Part shown: positions 8,978 to 17,671 of the stretch, piece by piece | Position numbering within the stretch: position 1 is the stretch's first letter | How the letters are laid out: every line of letters begins with the position of its first letter | DNA from: Filimonas lacunae | Lineage (GTDB): Bacteria; Bacteroidota; Bacteroidia; Chitinophagales; Chitinophagaceae | Direction: 5' to 3' | Assembly: GCF_002355595.1 (NCBI RefSeq) | Contig: NZ_AP017422.1 | Span: 3,162,001 to 3,226,000 of the forward strand | Length of the DNA: 64,000 bases | Position numbers and translations under genes: made by a program | The notes under the pieces: generated by a model | Told to the model about the DNA's origin: nothing | The model's database searches: none | The model's input: the letters and a program-made list of their open reading frames with translations, nothing else

Positions 8978-9244
8978 TTAAGGAGTAGAGGAATTAAAAC
9001 CGGCATATACCGATTGTGCAATCTGCCGCCCTGCTTTGCGTGGCGGCATGCCTGGGGTAAGCGTTGTTGCTGCTGCCTGCCATGCCGGCACACTGCCGCC
9101 ATTATAAAAAGCGGGTGGTATGCCCTGCACACGAAACAAACGGGTAAGCTCTTTTTGCACGGCAACACCGATACGTTTTTTATCTGCAGGGTGAAAGCCG
9201 TGCAACACCAGTTCTTCAATATGCACACTAACAGGATTATCCAT
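8978..9244 (-). CDS. eCIS-associated small conserved protein, function unknown
   Basis: An 88-residue protein between the ATPase and tube-adaptor genes (8-nt and 15-nt gaps). It starts MDNPVSVHIEELVLHGFHPA and has IGVAVQKELTRLFRVQGIPP plus a C-terminal AGRQIAQSVYAGF helix. Small proteins with this 'I..LVLHGF.P.D...I..A...EL.RL' pattern recur in eCIS loci, so it is likely a real operon member, perhaps an assembly or chaperone factor. I do not recognise a named domain. No signal peptide, transmembrane segment or cysteine is visible. Position inside the operon and normal spacing support expression. Confidence 0.72.
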   Translation of the reverse strand: MDNPVSVHIEELVLHGFHPADKKRIGVAVQKELTRLFRVQGIPPAFYNGGSVPAWQAAATTLTPGMPPRKAGRQIAQSVYAGFNSSTP

Positions 9245-9252
9245 AGGAAAAA

Positions 9253-11229
9253 TTATATATTGGTAAATGCTTTTTCCAGTTTCGCATATTCACTGCGGGC
9301 GGCCTGCATAATATGTTTCATGTTTACTGCACACCCCTCGCCTGCTGCAACAAATGCGGCGTTTAATGCAATATTCCGGATGTTACCCCCGGCAATATTG
9401 AGCTTAGCCAGCCTTTCGGTATCTATGTCCTGCAACGGTGTTTCTTCCGGAAACACCCTGCGCCAGATAGCAGCGCGTTGCACAAAATCGGGAAAAGGGA
9501 ATTGTATAATAAAACGGATGCGGCGTATCCAGGCCTTATCCATGCTGGTTTTTAAATTGGTAGTTAATATAGCCAGGCCACGGTAAGCTTCCATACGTTG
9601 CAGCAGGTAGCTTACTTCCATATTGGCATACCTGTCGTGGCTGTCTTTTACATCACTTCTTTTGCCAAATAAGGCATCGGCTTCGTCAAACAACAATATC
9701 GCTCCGCCTTCTTCTGCTGCATCAAAAATGCGTTTCAGATTCTTTTCGGTTTCTCCAATGTATTTGTTCACTACCTGGCTTAAATCAATGCGGTATAAAT
9801 CCAGTTTCAGGGTATTGGCCAGCACTTCTGCTGCCATGGTTTTGCCGGTGCCGCTTTCGCCTGCAAACAGGCCACATATGCCCAGCCCCCGCGAACTTTT
9901 AGCGCCAAAGCCCCATTCGTTATATACTTTGTTGCGTTGATGCACCTGCAAGGTCATTTCCCATAACATCTCTTTTTGCGATGGTGGCAGCACCAGGTCG
10001 TCCCAGCTGGCTTTAGCGGTAATGCGTTGTGCCAGTTCATCTACCTGCGGGCGCGTGTGTACACAACAATTTTTCCAGAGCAACCCGGCCATGGCATCGG
10101 CTTCTATATAGCCGGTGGTGTCGGTTTCCAGGTGTTGTGTGGTGGTAGCTCCGGCCGCGCGTATAGTAGCAGCCGATAAATCAAATTGCGCGGTAATCGC
10201 ATGTAATTGACCATTCAGCCTTATTCCTCCTTCGCCCAGTTGTTGCAGCCAGAGGTGGTATTGTTCATTCGCAGTAGGTTTTTCTATTTCAAATGACACC
10301 ATCTGTCGTTTAATACGTGGTGCTGTGTGCGAACAACCTACTATTACAAACCCGGGCAAACTGTCTAAAAAATGATGCATGATCTGCATCTTATGTTTAT
10401 CGTTGGTGTCCAGTCCTGTGTAATCTACATACAATGCATATTGACAAATAGCGGCTTCGCGGTTCCAGATGCGCACCAGATCCTGCATTTCTTTTAACGT
10501 ACCGGGTATGGCATGTACGGATATACTGTATAATGCAAAGCCCAGGCTGGCAGCTACATAGGCACACAACTGCTCTTTATCTGTTTCATTATCTCCTTTT
10601 ACCAGTAACAAGGGTAAGGCATTGCCTGCAGTTGTTCCGGTGCAAATATGTAACATCTGATCTGCAATATGTTGATGGGAAGCCACCAACGGAGCCTTAC
10701 AGGTTAATGGTGATACCAGGCCCAGCAAACGGGCGTCCAGCAGTTTTACACCGGTGAGATAATGCAATATATGTTCATCCAGCCTGAGGGCGCTTTTGGT
10801 AATCAGTTGCTCGTTACCTACTTCTATCAAACGCCAGTAACGTAAAGCGCTGTCGGGCGATAAACCGCTCCAGTGTGCATGGGGCAAAGCCGCCAGTGCA
10901 GTGCCAAAGGTGGGCAGGTAATAACCAGGTGTACCCTGCACGTTGGCTATGATGCCTGCAAATTGACTGTCCAGCTCCACGCCTGCACATAGCAGGATCA
11001 CTTCCCTTTCAAAATGGCTCAGCATCAGTGATTCGGTCAATACATCTATAGGCGCCGGTGCTGTTAACTTTGCCCGCGCATGCGCTACAGTTTCCTGTGC
11101 TTGCAGCAAGCCTTGTTTATTGGAATCGGTGCCGTTTTGAAACACCTGTATCTGCTCCCGTATGCATTGTACGTTAGCCATCAGGTATTGCTGATTGGCT
11201 TCTATCCAGCTTGTTTGTTCCTGTATCAT
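9253..11229 (-). CDS. eCIS AAA+ ATPase (Afp15-like)
   Basis: A 658-residue AAA+ ATPase. The C-terminal ATPase domain has a Walker A near residue 455 (GESGTGKT), a Walker B near 508 (ILLFDEADALFGKR) and downstream sensor/arginine elements (LTTNLKTSMDKAWIRRIRF). The N-terminal 400 residues are a helical, degenerate AAA-like region typical of the eCIS ATPase family. Every eCIS locus of this class encodes such an ATPase, which is needed for particle assembly or cargo handling rather than for firing. Its start overlaps the DUF4255 gene stop by 4 nt (ATGA). It separates true eCIS from phage tails, which lack it. It likely acts in the cytoplasm. Confidence 0.92.
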   Translation of the reverse strand: MIQEQTSWIEANQQYLMANVQCIREQIQVFQNGTDSNKQGLLQAQETVAHARAKLTAPAPIDVLTESLMLSHFEREVILLCAGVELDSQFAGIIANVQGTPGYYLPTFGTALAALPHAHWSGLSPDSALRYWRLIEVGNEQLITKSALRLDEHILHYLTGVKLLDARLLGLVSPLTCKAPLVASHQHIADQMLHICTGTTAGNALPLLLVKGDNETDKEQLCAYVAASLGFALYSISVHAIPGTLKEMQDLVRIWNREAAICQYALYVDYTGLDTNDKHKMQIMHHFLDSLPGFVIVGCSHTAPRIKRQMVSFEIEKPTANEQYHLWLQQLGEGGIRLNGQLHAITAQFDLSAATIRAAGATTTQHLETDTTGYIEADAMAGLLWKNCCVHTRPQVDELAQRITAKASWDDLVLPPSQKEMLWEMTLQVHQRNKVYNEWGFGAKSSRGLGICGLFAGESGTGKTMAAEVLANTLKLDLYRIDLSQVVNKYIGETEKNLKRIFDAAEEGGAILLFDEADALFGKRSDVKDSHDRYANMEVSYLLQRMEAYRGLAILTTNLKTSMDKAWIRRIRFIIQFPFPDFVQRAAIWRRVFPEETPLQDIDTERLAKLNIAGGNIRNIALNAAFVAAGEGCAVNMKHIMQAARSEYAKLEKAFTNI

Positions 11230-12557
11230 GCCAGCACCAGTTGTGGAGTGTTGTATTTACCATTGCCATCTGTGCCCAGTACACTTTGCACACCATCTAT
11301 CTGAATGCGCACCAGGTAAGCACCTGCCGCAACATTATGGATAGGTATCACTATATCAGTAAAAGGGCCTGGAGCAGGCGGCGAAGCCTGTGCCCACGAA
11401 AAACTATAGGCATGTAAGGTAACGCCCGGAGCACCGCTGTCTACTTCATTGAGCAACAGCAGTACCTTTTGTGTAGTGCCTACACCCGGATTTATTTTTA
11501 GTGTAATGTCTGCGCTACGTGGCTGTGTGCCACTTCCCTGCGCATTGTTCACTTGTATATTGGTTAACTGTGGATGCAGCACAAATGCTTCGGCTGTGGA
11601 AATGGCCCCTGCATGTAACACGGGTGGATTGCCCATGTTCACCGGGTGGCTCACCTGTACGCCATGCACACCGGCACTGATATCAGCAGGCAGGGTAAAG
11701 GCCAATGTTCCGGCACTTAACCATTGTGGCGTTGCTGCTATCTCTTTACCATCTATATGTAGTTTTACCACTTGCGCTGCCAGCTGTGTACCTTCCAGCA
11801 CCAACCGGTAACCCGGTAGTATGGGTTGCGAATCGCTGACAGGTGCTCCTGCAGTAACCTGCGATTTAATCACCTTGATAACCGGTTGATTAAAGGGCAT
11901 TACATACAATCCTCTTTCTTTTACCGGCAATCCTACCTTGGTAGATTTTTCACTTTCTATCAGCACCACGGTGACCTTATAGGCTGCGGTGGGCCTGTAT
12001 TTATTTTGAAAAGCTGTCCAGAATTTAGATAACTCTTCGGCACTTAGTTGTTCCGGCGTGATTTTTAACAACTCTACCTGTTCGTCCAGCTTCGAGGATG
12101 CCAGCGAACGTAGCGATAATGGCAGGTTGGAAAAAGAATTATCTCCGGATACAGGCTGTAATGATTTGCGGATAGCTTCCCTGCTTAATATGGGGTGGTC
12201 GTGCAGTAACTGCATGCCATAGCCTAATAATATTTCGGGATGCAGGTCTGTTGCTCCATATGCGGTAAGCAGGTAATGCAGATCCAGCGCTAACGGGGGA
12301 TTATTGATGCGTTCGCCGGCTGCATTATGCGAGGGCAGGTTATGATTACGCCAGCCACTGTTTACCGATACCTGGTACATAAACAAGTTCAGCTGACTTT
12401 GTTCGCCGGCAACAGAAGTGTCTACCCTGTCCGGGGCGGTGGTGGTAACCGTAACGGTAGTACCCAGCGAGCCGGTTACATCGTTATTGATCAATCCGTC
12501 GTTCAACAGGTCTTTCAACACCTGTGTTACAGCAGCTATAGCAAGAGCGTTACTCAT
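11226..12557 (-). CDS. eCIS DUF4255 tail-terminator/cap protein (Afp16/Pvc16-like)
   Basis: A 443-residue protein whose N-terminal 190 residues match DUF4255 (Pvc16_N): MSNALAIAAVTQVLKDLLND, then QLNLFMYQVSVNSGWRNHNL, PPLALDLHYLLTAYG, and HPEILLGYGMQLLHDHPILS. The remaining 250 residues form beta-rich, Ig/IPT-like repeats (GYRLVLEGTQL..., a repeated hydrophobic/Thr pattern), longer than the roughly 300-aa Afp16. The protein should cap the growing tube and sheath and set their end. It starts at 12557 with ATGA overlapping the stop of the downstream reading frame of the preceding, frameshifted gene, and overlaps the ATPase start by 4 nt. Confidence 0.88.
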   Translation of the reverse strand: MSNALAIAAVTQVLKDLLNDGLINNDVTGSLGTTVTVTTTAPDRVDTSVAGEQSQLNLFMYQVSVNSGWRNHNLPSHNAAGERINNPPLALDLHYLLTAYGATDLHPEILLGYGMQLLHDHPILSREAIRKSLQPVSGDNSFSNLPLSLRSLASSKLDEQVELLKITPEQLSAEELSKFWTAFQNKYRPTAAYKVTVVLIESEKSTKVGLPVKERGLYVMPFNQPVIKVIKSQVTAGAPVSDSQPILPGYRLVLEGTQLAAQVVKLHIDGKEIAATPQWLSAGTLAFTLPADISAGVHGVQVSHPVNMGNPPVLHAGAISTAEAFVLHPQLTNIQVNNAQGSGTQPRSADITLKINPGVGTTQKVLLLLNEVDSGAPGVTLHAYSFSWAQASPPAPGPFTDIVIPIHNVAAGAYLVRIQIDGVQSVLGTDGNGKYNTPQLVLA

Positions 12558-13428
12558 TTCTTTTGTTTCAGGTATTCATCCAGCGACATCACCGTTTTTT
12601 GTGCGGAGGTGGCTTTTACAGGCGCAGCAGGGTTGTTAGCCCTTACTTCTATCCTGCCTATGGTTATTTTTATTTCGGGGGCGCAGGCGGTGTTGCAGCA
12701 CCGGCCTGCTTTTGTTGTGGTAGTGCTTGCAGCGGTAATGCTGCTGGCTGCTGATGCAGTACATAGGGAACGCCATTATGCGTGGTATTGCTTACCACCT
12801 CATCCGGCGCAAATATATTTTCGGTAAAAGGATGATAAGGGTTATGGCTCACCTGTTCGGTGGGCATTGATGCCAAAGGAGTTGGAAACAAGCTGTTCAG
12901 CTGCTGTTGTGCAGTAACAGGCTGTGTTCCGGCTGCTGCCTGTTCGCCATTTGCCGGGTGGTGCAACCCTGTTGGCTGTATGTGTGTGGTGGGTTGTACA
13001 TAGCCAGGCGCTGTGCTGGCCAATGGTTGTGCAGCAGGCATGGTTTGTATCAGCCCCTCGTTTATCAGGCCTGCATTGTTATGCACCGCCGCAACCTTAC
13101 CGGCTTTAGCGGCCAGGGATTGCGGCGGCACCAACGATGATTCCTGCGCCATAGCTGCAGTATCGGGCATGCGCATAGCGTTTGCTGCTTGTATGCCGTT
13201 AGCATGCGTCCATGATGCTGATGGTTCTGTGCCTTGGGAAGGGGACGGATATAAACCGGTATCTGTGAAATATGTTTGTGTTGCAGGATGGGCGCTTGTT
13301 CCCTCTTCCGTATGCTCGTGTGGTGGAGGGGAATAGGATGGTGTTTCAAAACGGCCTAATACCCGGGGAATAACCTGGTTAGCGGGCCGTGTATGACGTG
13401 TAATAATATTGCTGATAAATGTGTTCAT
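12554..13428 (-). pseudogene. eCIS Pro/Gln-rich protein, split by a -1 frameshift in a C5 run
   Basis: The upstream frame (13428-12670, 252 aa, start MNTFISNIITRHTRPANQVI) ends at a TAA right after a Pro-rich stretch (PPAPPK). The other frame then continues without a stop to 12554, encoding EIKITIGRIEVRANNP and ending MSLDEYLKQKK; the IGRIEVRA and MSLDEYL elements are the usual C-terminus of this eCIS protein type. One extra C in the run at 12681-12677 would give ...APPEIKITIGRIEVRA and a single protein of about 291 aa. The intact frame would end in an ATGA overlap with the DUF4255 start, as elsewhere in the operon. So this is a frameshift mutation, a sequencing error in the homopolymer, or programmed frameshifting. 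The middle is low-complexity (Ala, Gln, Pro, His); function is unknown. The gene's start overlaps the stop of the preceding gene by 4 nt. Confidence 0.72.
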
Positions 13429-14159
13429 GTTAATGCCATTTCCAGGTATAGCCGCCTGCGTTGGGCGCTCATGTTCATAATATCCTGCTCGCTCCAGCTA
13501 AAGACTTTTGCCAGGGTACCTATTTCCTGCAGCATACGCAGGCTCCACTGGTGAATTTCTGTCCATAAAAAACTGGCAATGTCAAATACGGCATTCCATT
13601 GTGTTGCACATGCCGGACAATTCAGCTGCATGGTAATATCCGCCTGCGGGTCGGCTTCGCTCATGCGTTGCATGATATGCTCTGCCACTTCGCCAGGTAA
13701 ATGCTGTATCGCGCAAGGCTGGCCTTGGTACAGTGCTTCCTGAATACAGGCCTGTAACACTTTTAGCGTAGCTTCTCCCGGTTCGGTAATGTGCTGCACC
13801 TGCCATATGTCTTGTGTTTGCGGCAGGCGAAAGCGAATAGAATAGCCCTCTTTTTCGGCGGCATATTCCAGTGGTTCCCACACCATGTTTTGTACCTGCA
13901 GGGTATGCACGGGCTGCTCCCACTCTACCTGTTGACGGCAATGCGGACAATGGGCCATGTTCAGCAACCTGTTGCCAAACATCCATTGCCGCAGTTGCAG
14001 CAGGCAGGCGTCGCGTGTGCCTATGCTTAACCGGGCAGCCTGTTGTATGTTTTGCATACCACAGGCCACGCATAGCAAATGCAAACTACGCTCGGTAAGC
14101 GATTGGTGCAGGCCGTTTTCCCACACCTGTAATAGCTCTGTAGTGGTAAGAGGGCGCAT
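13425..14159 (-). CDS. eCIS T4 gp26-like baseplate protein with two Cys pairs
   Basis: A 244-residue protein of the T4 gp26-like baseplate family seen after the tube gene in eCIS clusters. Residues 10-50 contain LLQVWENGLHQSLTERSLHL. Two CxxC pairs, CPHC (71-74) and CPAC (181-184), suggest one zinc site formed by both. The C-terminus has IGTLAKVFSWSEQDIMNMSA then QRRRLYLEMAL, a very regular motif in these proteins. It starts 12 nt after the tube gene stop and ends in a 4-nt ATGA overlap with the next, frameshifted gene. It probably belongs to the inner baseplate. The family call rests on motif memory; zinc binding is inferred. Confidence 0.75.
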   Translation of the reverse strand: MRPLTTTELLQVWENGLHQSLTERSLHLLCVACGMQNIQQAARLSIGTRDACLLQLRQWMFGNRLLNMAHCPHCRQQVEWEQPVHTLQVQNMVWEPLEYAAEKEGYSIRFRLPQTQDIWQVQHITEPGEATLKVLQACIQEALYQGQPCAIQHLPGEVAEHIMQRMSEADPQADITMQLNCPACATQWNAVFDIASFLWTEIHQWSLRMLQEIGTLAKVFSWSEQDIMNMSAQRRRLYLEMALT

Positions 14160-14171
14160 GTGCGCTAATTA

Positions 14172-14693
14172 TCAGGGTTCTACAAAAGAAGGTTCGCCGG
14201 GTTCTGCAATGGAGTAGTCACGCTCCCAGCCTTCGTTCTCCAGCTTAATATGCTGCAGGGCCACTGCGTTGGCATTGGCATCTAAATCGGGCAGGGCCTG
14301 AAATTCGCTTACCCAGCAACGGTATACTTTATACAGTATCACCAGCTGGCCTGCTTCGTTGTATAATTCTATGGTAATATCTTTTCTAAAGTCTTTTAAC
14401 GACACTTCTGCACCCAAACCAGAGCCGAAGTTCCACACCTTGTTAGCCCATCTTTCAAATTCAATATCATGGGTAACGCCACGTTCCAGTGTAATAGCAT
14501 CAAACTCGGTACGGCCCGGAGATTTGCGGCTACTGCTGGGGTCGCCACCTTCGCGGTGTTTTACTACCTCGGTGGTTTTCTTTAAGCCGCCTACTTTGCT
14601 CACTCCCGCTACATAGCGGCCATCCCATTTTACACGGAATTTGAAATTTTTATAAGGATCGAAGCGTTGCGCGTTTACAGTAAACTGTGCCAT
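14172..14693 (-). CDS. eCIS inner tube protein (gp19-like)
   Basis: A 173-residue tail-tube protein of the T4 gp19/Hcp-like fold (Afp1/Afp5-like). Family features: DPYKNFKFRVKWDGRYVAGV, then SKVGGLKKTTEVVKHREGGD, the SRKSPGRTEFDAITLERGVT loop and HDIEFERWANKVW; near the C-terminus YRCWVSEFQALPDLDANANA and LENEGWERD. It should form stacked hexameric rings inside the sheath and carry cargo in its lumen. It follows the sheath gene by 6 nt. Only one tube gene is seen in this window; many eCIS encode two. Confidence 0.93.
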   Translation of the reverse strand: MAQFTVNAQRFDPYKNFKFRVKWDGRYVAGVSKVGGLKKTTEVVKHREGGDPSSSRKSPGRTEFDAITLERGVTHDIEFERWANKVWNFGSGLGAEVSLKDFRKDITIELYNEAGQLVILYKVYRCWVSEFQALPDLDANANAVALQHIKLENEGWERDYSIAEPGEPSFVEP

Positions 14694-14699
14694 ATAAAA

Positions 14700-16283
14700 T
14701 TAGTTTTCAGTTTGACCAGCCAATTGTTGTATTTGAATCACCACAAACTCAGCGGGTTTTAACGGGGCAAATGCCACCAGTATATTTACCACGCCGCGAT
14801 TAATATCATCCTGTGTAGTGGTTTCTTTATCGCATTTCACCAGGTAAGCTTCTTTAGGTGTTTTACCCTGGAAAGCGCCCTGCCGGAACAGGTTTTGCAT
14901 AAAGGCGCCAATGTTTAAGCGTATCTGTGCCCATAACGATTCGTCATTGGGTTCAAACACCACCCATTGGGTACCACGGTATAAACTTTCTTCCAGGAAT
15001 AAGGCCGTGCGGCGTACAGCAATGTATTTGTATTCATCTGCCAGCTGGTCGGCCCCGCGTAACGTGCGTGCGCCCCAAACTACCCTGCCTGTAACCGGAA
15101 AAGCACGCAGGCAGTTTATGCCCAACTGGTTGAGGGTACCGTTTTCCAGGTCGTTTAAATTGGCTTGCAAACCTTGTATGCCATTCAATGCTACGTCAAT
15201 ACCAGCGGGCGATTTCCACACACCACGGTTGGTATCGGTTTGTGATATTAAGCCCGCAATAATACCGGAAGGCACAAATGTGTCAATCTGATTTTCTCTT
15301 AATGGATCGGGCTTTCTTACACGGGGATAATAAATAGCGGCATTACGCGCTATGGTGCCCGATAAGTTTAAAGCAGGTAAACCACTCACTGCCTGTGATA
15401 CGGCTGTAACAGCATTGGCTGCCCATTCTGCCGGTGGATCTACCAGCAAAAAGGCTCTTTTCAGAGCACACAGTTGCAAGGCTGCCTGATATACGCTGGC
15501 GGCAGTGTTGCCTGCACGGGTGGGTGGTGGTATGGATAACAGGTTGAATAAATCTGTTTTTAACAGCGCATATAAGCCTGTTTTATTGGCTTCACTGCCG
15601 CTGTAGGTAGCAGTGTCTGGTGTGCTGCCGTCCGATCCGTCAATGCCCTGTATGGGAAACGGTGTTACTGCCGGGCGGGTAACAGCAGGCAATACCCAGT
15701 TGCCATTGGCATCTTTTTCCACTGTAATGCGGGTAGAGCTTAGTTCCAGCACGCGGGGCAGAAAACGGGTGTCATTGGCCGATAGCGATACGTTGCGGTA
15801 TTCTTCTACTTTAACGCCATTGGCATATAATACCAGGTTAAAATTCGTAAGCTCACTGCCTGCCGGTGAATGTGGCGGCGCAGTTGGATCGGCCGTGTTA
15901 TGATCAATGGTCACCGTTAATGTATTGCCCCAGGCGCCATCACTGCTGGCAAACAGGTTTAAGAAATCGCCCATAGGGCTATACGTACCCGGCACCGCAA
16001 TTTTAGCGGGCTTGGTTCCTAAGGCCACCCGAACAATAATAGCCTGGCTGCCACCATTCAGGTAAAAATCCTGTACGGCGTAACTTAACGTACTGTCAAT
16101 CCATAAGCCGCCAAACCGGCGTTCATAATCGCCGTAGTTGTTAATTAACACAGGTTCGTTAACAGGCCCGCTGAGTGCACGGCCTATAAAGGCGGTAACG
16201 GAAGTAGCTACCCCGGTAATGGTTCTTACACCACTGGATAACTCTTCTATGTATACGCCCGGGTAAGATAATTGTGCAGGCAT
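14700..16283 (-). CDS. eCIS contractile sheath protein
   Basis: A 527-residue phage-tail-sheath family protein, the first structural gene of the operon. It opens with SYPGVYIEELSSGVRTITGV and ATSVTAFIGRAL, the canonical sheath N-terminus, and ends with the conserved C-terminal domain: LNIGAFMQNLFRQGAFQGKT, AYLVKCDKETTTQDDINRGV and VNILVAFAPLKPAEFVVIQI. A variable surface domain lies between about residues 100 and 330. Length is normal. One sheath gene is present here, compared with three in Afp. It starts 68 nt downstream of the UpxY-like gene and 6 nt upstream of the tube gene. On firing the sheath contracts to drive the tube into a target membrane. Confidence 0.95.
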   Translation of the reverse strand: MPAQLSYPGVYIEELSSGVRTITGVATSVTAFIGRALSGPVNEPVLINNYGDYERRFGGLWIDSTLSYAVQDFYLNGGSQAIIVRVALGTKPAKIAVPGTYSPMGDFLNLFASSDGAWGNTLTVTIDHNTADPTAPPHSPAGSELTNFNLVLYANGVKVEEYRNVSLSANDTRFLPRVLELSSTRITVEKDANGNWVLPAVTRPAVTPFPIQGIDGSDGSTPDTATYSGSEANKTGLYALLKTDLFNLLSIPPPTRAGNTAASVYQAALQLCALKRAFLLVDPPAEWAANAVTAVSQAVSGLPALNLSGTIARNAAIYYPRVRKPDPLRENQIDTFVPSGIIAGLISQTDTNRGVWKSPAGIDVALNGIQGLQANLNDLENGTLNQLGINCLRAFPVTGRVVWGARTLRGADQLADEYKYIAVRRTALFLEESLYRGTQWVVFEPNDESLWAQIRLNIGAFMQNLFRQGAFQGKTPKEAYLVKCDKETTTQDDINRGVVNILVAFAPLKPAEFVVIQIQQLAGQTEN

Positions 16284-16351
16284 GAGATTACATTTTTTGA
16301 GATGTTCGTTGCCGAATAAATGGTTTTATGATAGTATGTGAGAATGCGGTA

Positions 16352-16882
16352 TTAATAAGCCATTTGTAGTGTTGCCTGTTCTTCCATCAGAATGTCGGAA
16401 GATAAATTCAACAGAATGCTGCGTTGCAGTAGGGCCACCCGTACAACAATCTTTTGTTTGCCTTTGTATTCTACTACTTCACAGGTAAAGCCGGTAAAAG
16501 GCCCGTCTTTAATGCACAGTGTTTTTCCAGGCCGTAAGTAGTCGTCGCACACCTCCAGGTCGCTGCCTTTGCCTACTACCAGTTGAATACTGTTAATCAC
16601 AGAGTCGCTTACCTTCGCTATCTCCTTGCCTACTTTTACATAGCTAAGTACGCCTTCCACCCCCAGACTTTTAAAATAATGTTGCTGGTGTTTCAGATGC
16701 ACAAACACATACGAAGGAAACAAGGGCGCATCAATGATCTTCTTTCTATCGCACCAGTGATGCAGCTTTTTAACACAGGGTAAATAAGCATCCAGTGATA
16801 AGTCCTGTAACTGGGTGGCTACTTTTTTCTCGTGGCGCGATTTGGTGTATATCACACGCCAGCCTTGCTGAAAGTTGTCCAT
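16352..16882 (-). CDS. UpxY/NusG-like transcription antiterminator, probable eCIS regulator
   Basis: A NusG-family protein. The best start is the internal ATG at 16882 (MDNFQQGWRVIYTKSRHEKK), giving 176 aa, the usual size for UpxY/LoaP-type NusG paralogs; the open frame runs further up to 17155 but that part lacks any homology signal. The NGN domain shows WRVIYTKSRHEKKVATQLQD, AYLPCVKKLHHWCDRKK and APLFPSYVFVHL. The C-terminal KOW domain starts near LRPGKTLCIKDGPFTGFTCE and has VVEYKGKQKIVVRVALLQRS. Members in Bacteroides stop early termination of capsule operons with which they are co-encoded. It sits 68 nt upstream of the sheath gene on the same strand, so I infer it promotes read-through of the >16-kb eCIS operon. 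Confidence 0.85.
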   Translation of the reverse strand: MDNFQQGWRVIYTKSRHEKKVATQLQDLSLDAYLPCVKKLHHWCDRKKIIDAPLFPSYVFVHLKHQQHYFKSLGVEGVLSYVKVGKEIAKVSDSVINSIQLVVGKGSDLEVCDDYLRPGKTLCIKDGPFTGFTCEVVEYKGKQKIVVRVALLQRSILLNLSSDILMEEQATLQMAY

Positions 16883-17671
16883 AAGTTCTGAAAATAAGGG
16901 GTATGAAAAGATGATGGTTAGTGTTCTGCTTTTCTGGTGTTTACAATAATATGGTAGGTGGGGCTGTTTTGCAAAGCGATGAACATAGCTATCGCTAGTG
17001 CAAGACCCAACTTGCCTGTACCAAAGAAAAAAAGTGTATTGAACCGGCATCAGGGCCGTGGGATTGGGTATGGCTATTACATCGTCGAAGCCTTTATAAA
17101 AGGTTTCAGTAGTCTTTCGATAAATTCCTGTCAGTCGTTGCTTTATGTTTTTCAATTACTTTTTCCGGGGAAGAAAAAGCGATGAGCTTTGGGTGTTTCA
17201 ACTACATACTGTAATTGGTTATTGAATACAAGATAACAATTAATTTGGAAAAACAATATAAATTTTAGTAAACGTACTCATGTGGCGAGCAAACGCATAT
17301 AAGAATTTATTTCCATTCTTATTTCTATAAGTCTTCTGCACGCAGTTGCCATTATCCTTGCTCCACACCATTGATTAAACATTGAAAACGCAATGAGAAT
17401 GCCGGTTTTCCGGTATTGGACAGTTATATAGAAGGACTATTTTTACAACACCTTAAACAGTATGTATGCCTGCTACAAAAACACACTTATTGCCTATGCC
17501 CAATGGCACATTTAGCCTTGCCATAACAGGACGCTTACATCTTTTAGCACACTAACTTATTAACAAATAATCATACTACTACAGGTGTTTTTCCTGTAGT
17601 ACACCATCCTTTCATTTACTAACAAGGGTGCATGGCCTTGCTATGGCTTTCACCTGCATAAAAAAACAATA
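16883..17671. other. Intergenic region between divergent UpxY and tyrosinase operons
   Basis: About 790 bases with no convincing gene. Two hairpins are visible: 17398-17417 (8-bp arms with one G-T, loop TTTT) and 17577-17601 (9-bp perfect arms around ACTACAGG/CCTGTAGT, 7-nt loop, about 70 nt upstream of the next start). Neither has a T-tract, so they are not simple terminators and may be leader structures. A partial Bacteroidota-type promoter (TTG at 17490, 20-nt spacer, TAGCCTTG at 17513-17520, one mismatch) points toward the plus-strand operon. No equally good promoter was found for the minus-strand UpxY gene. Confidence 0.4.
17490..17520 (+). promoter_or_regulatory. Candidate promoter of the tyrosinase operon
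   Basis: TTG (17490-17492), 20-nt spacer, then TAGCCTTG (17513-17520), one mismatch from the TAnnTTTG element of Bacteroidota sigma factor. It would give a roughly 145-nt leader containing the hairpin at 17577-17601. Sequence match only. Confidence 0.35.

Noticed and set aside
9014-9586. 190-aa plus-strand frame opposite the ATPase and 88-aa genes
   Set aside because: Overlaps two well-supported minus-strand genes and looks like non-coding composition.
13582-14073. 163-aa minus-strand frame inside the gp26-like gene
   Set aside because: The other frame has clear family motifs; this one is an out-of-phase shadow.
1-16283. Prophage or type VI secretion reading of the tail cluster
   Set aside because: No capsid, portal, terminase, integrase or lysis genes and no TssJLM membrane complex; DUF4255 cap and the AAA+ ATPase define an eCIS.
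16883-17155. N-terminal 91 residues of the longest UpxY reading
   Set aside because: NusG-family similarity begins at the ATG at 16882 and the extra part has no family pattern.
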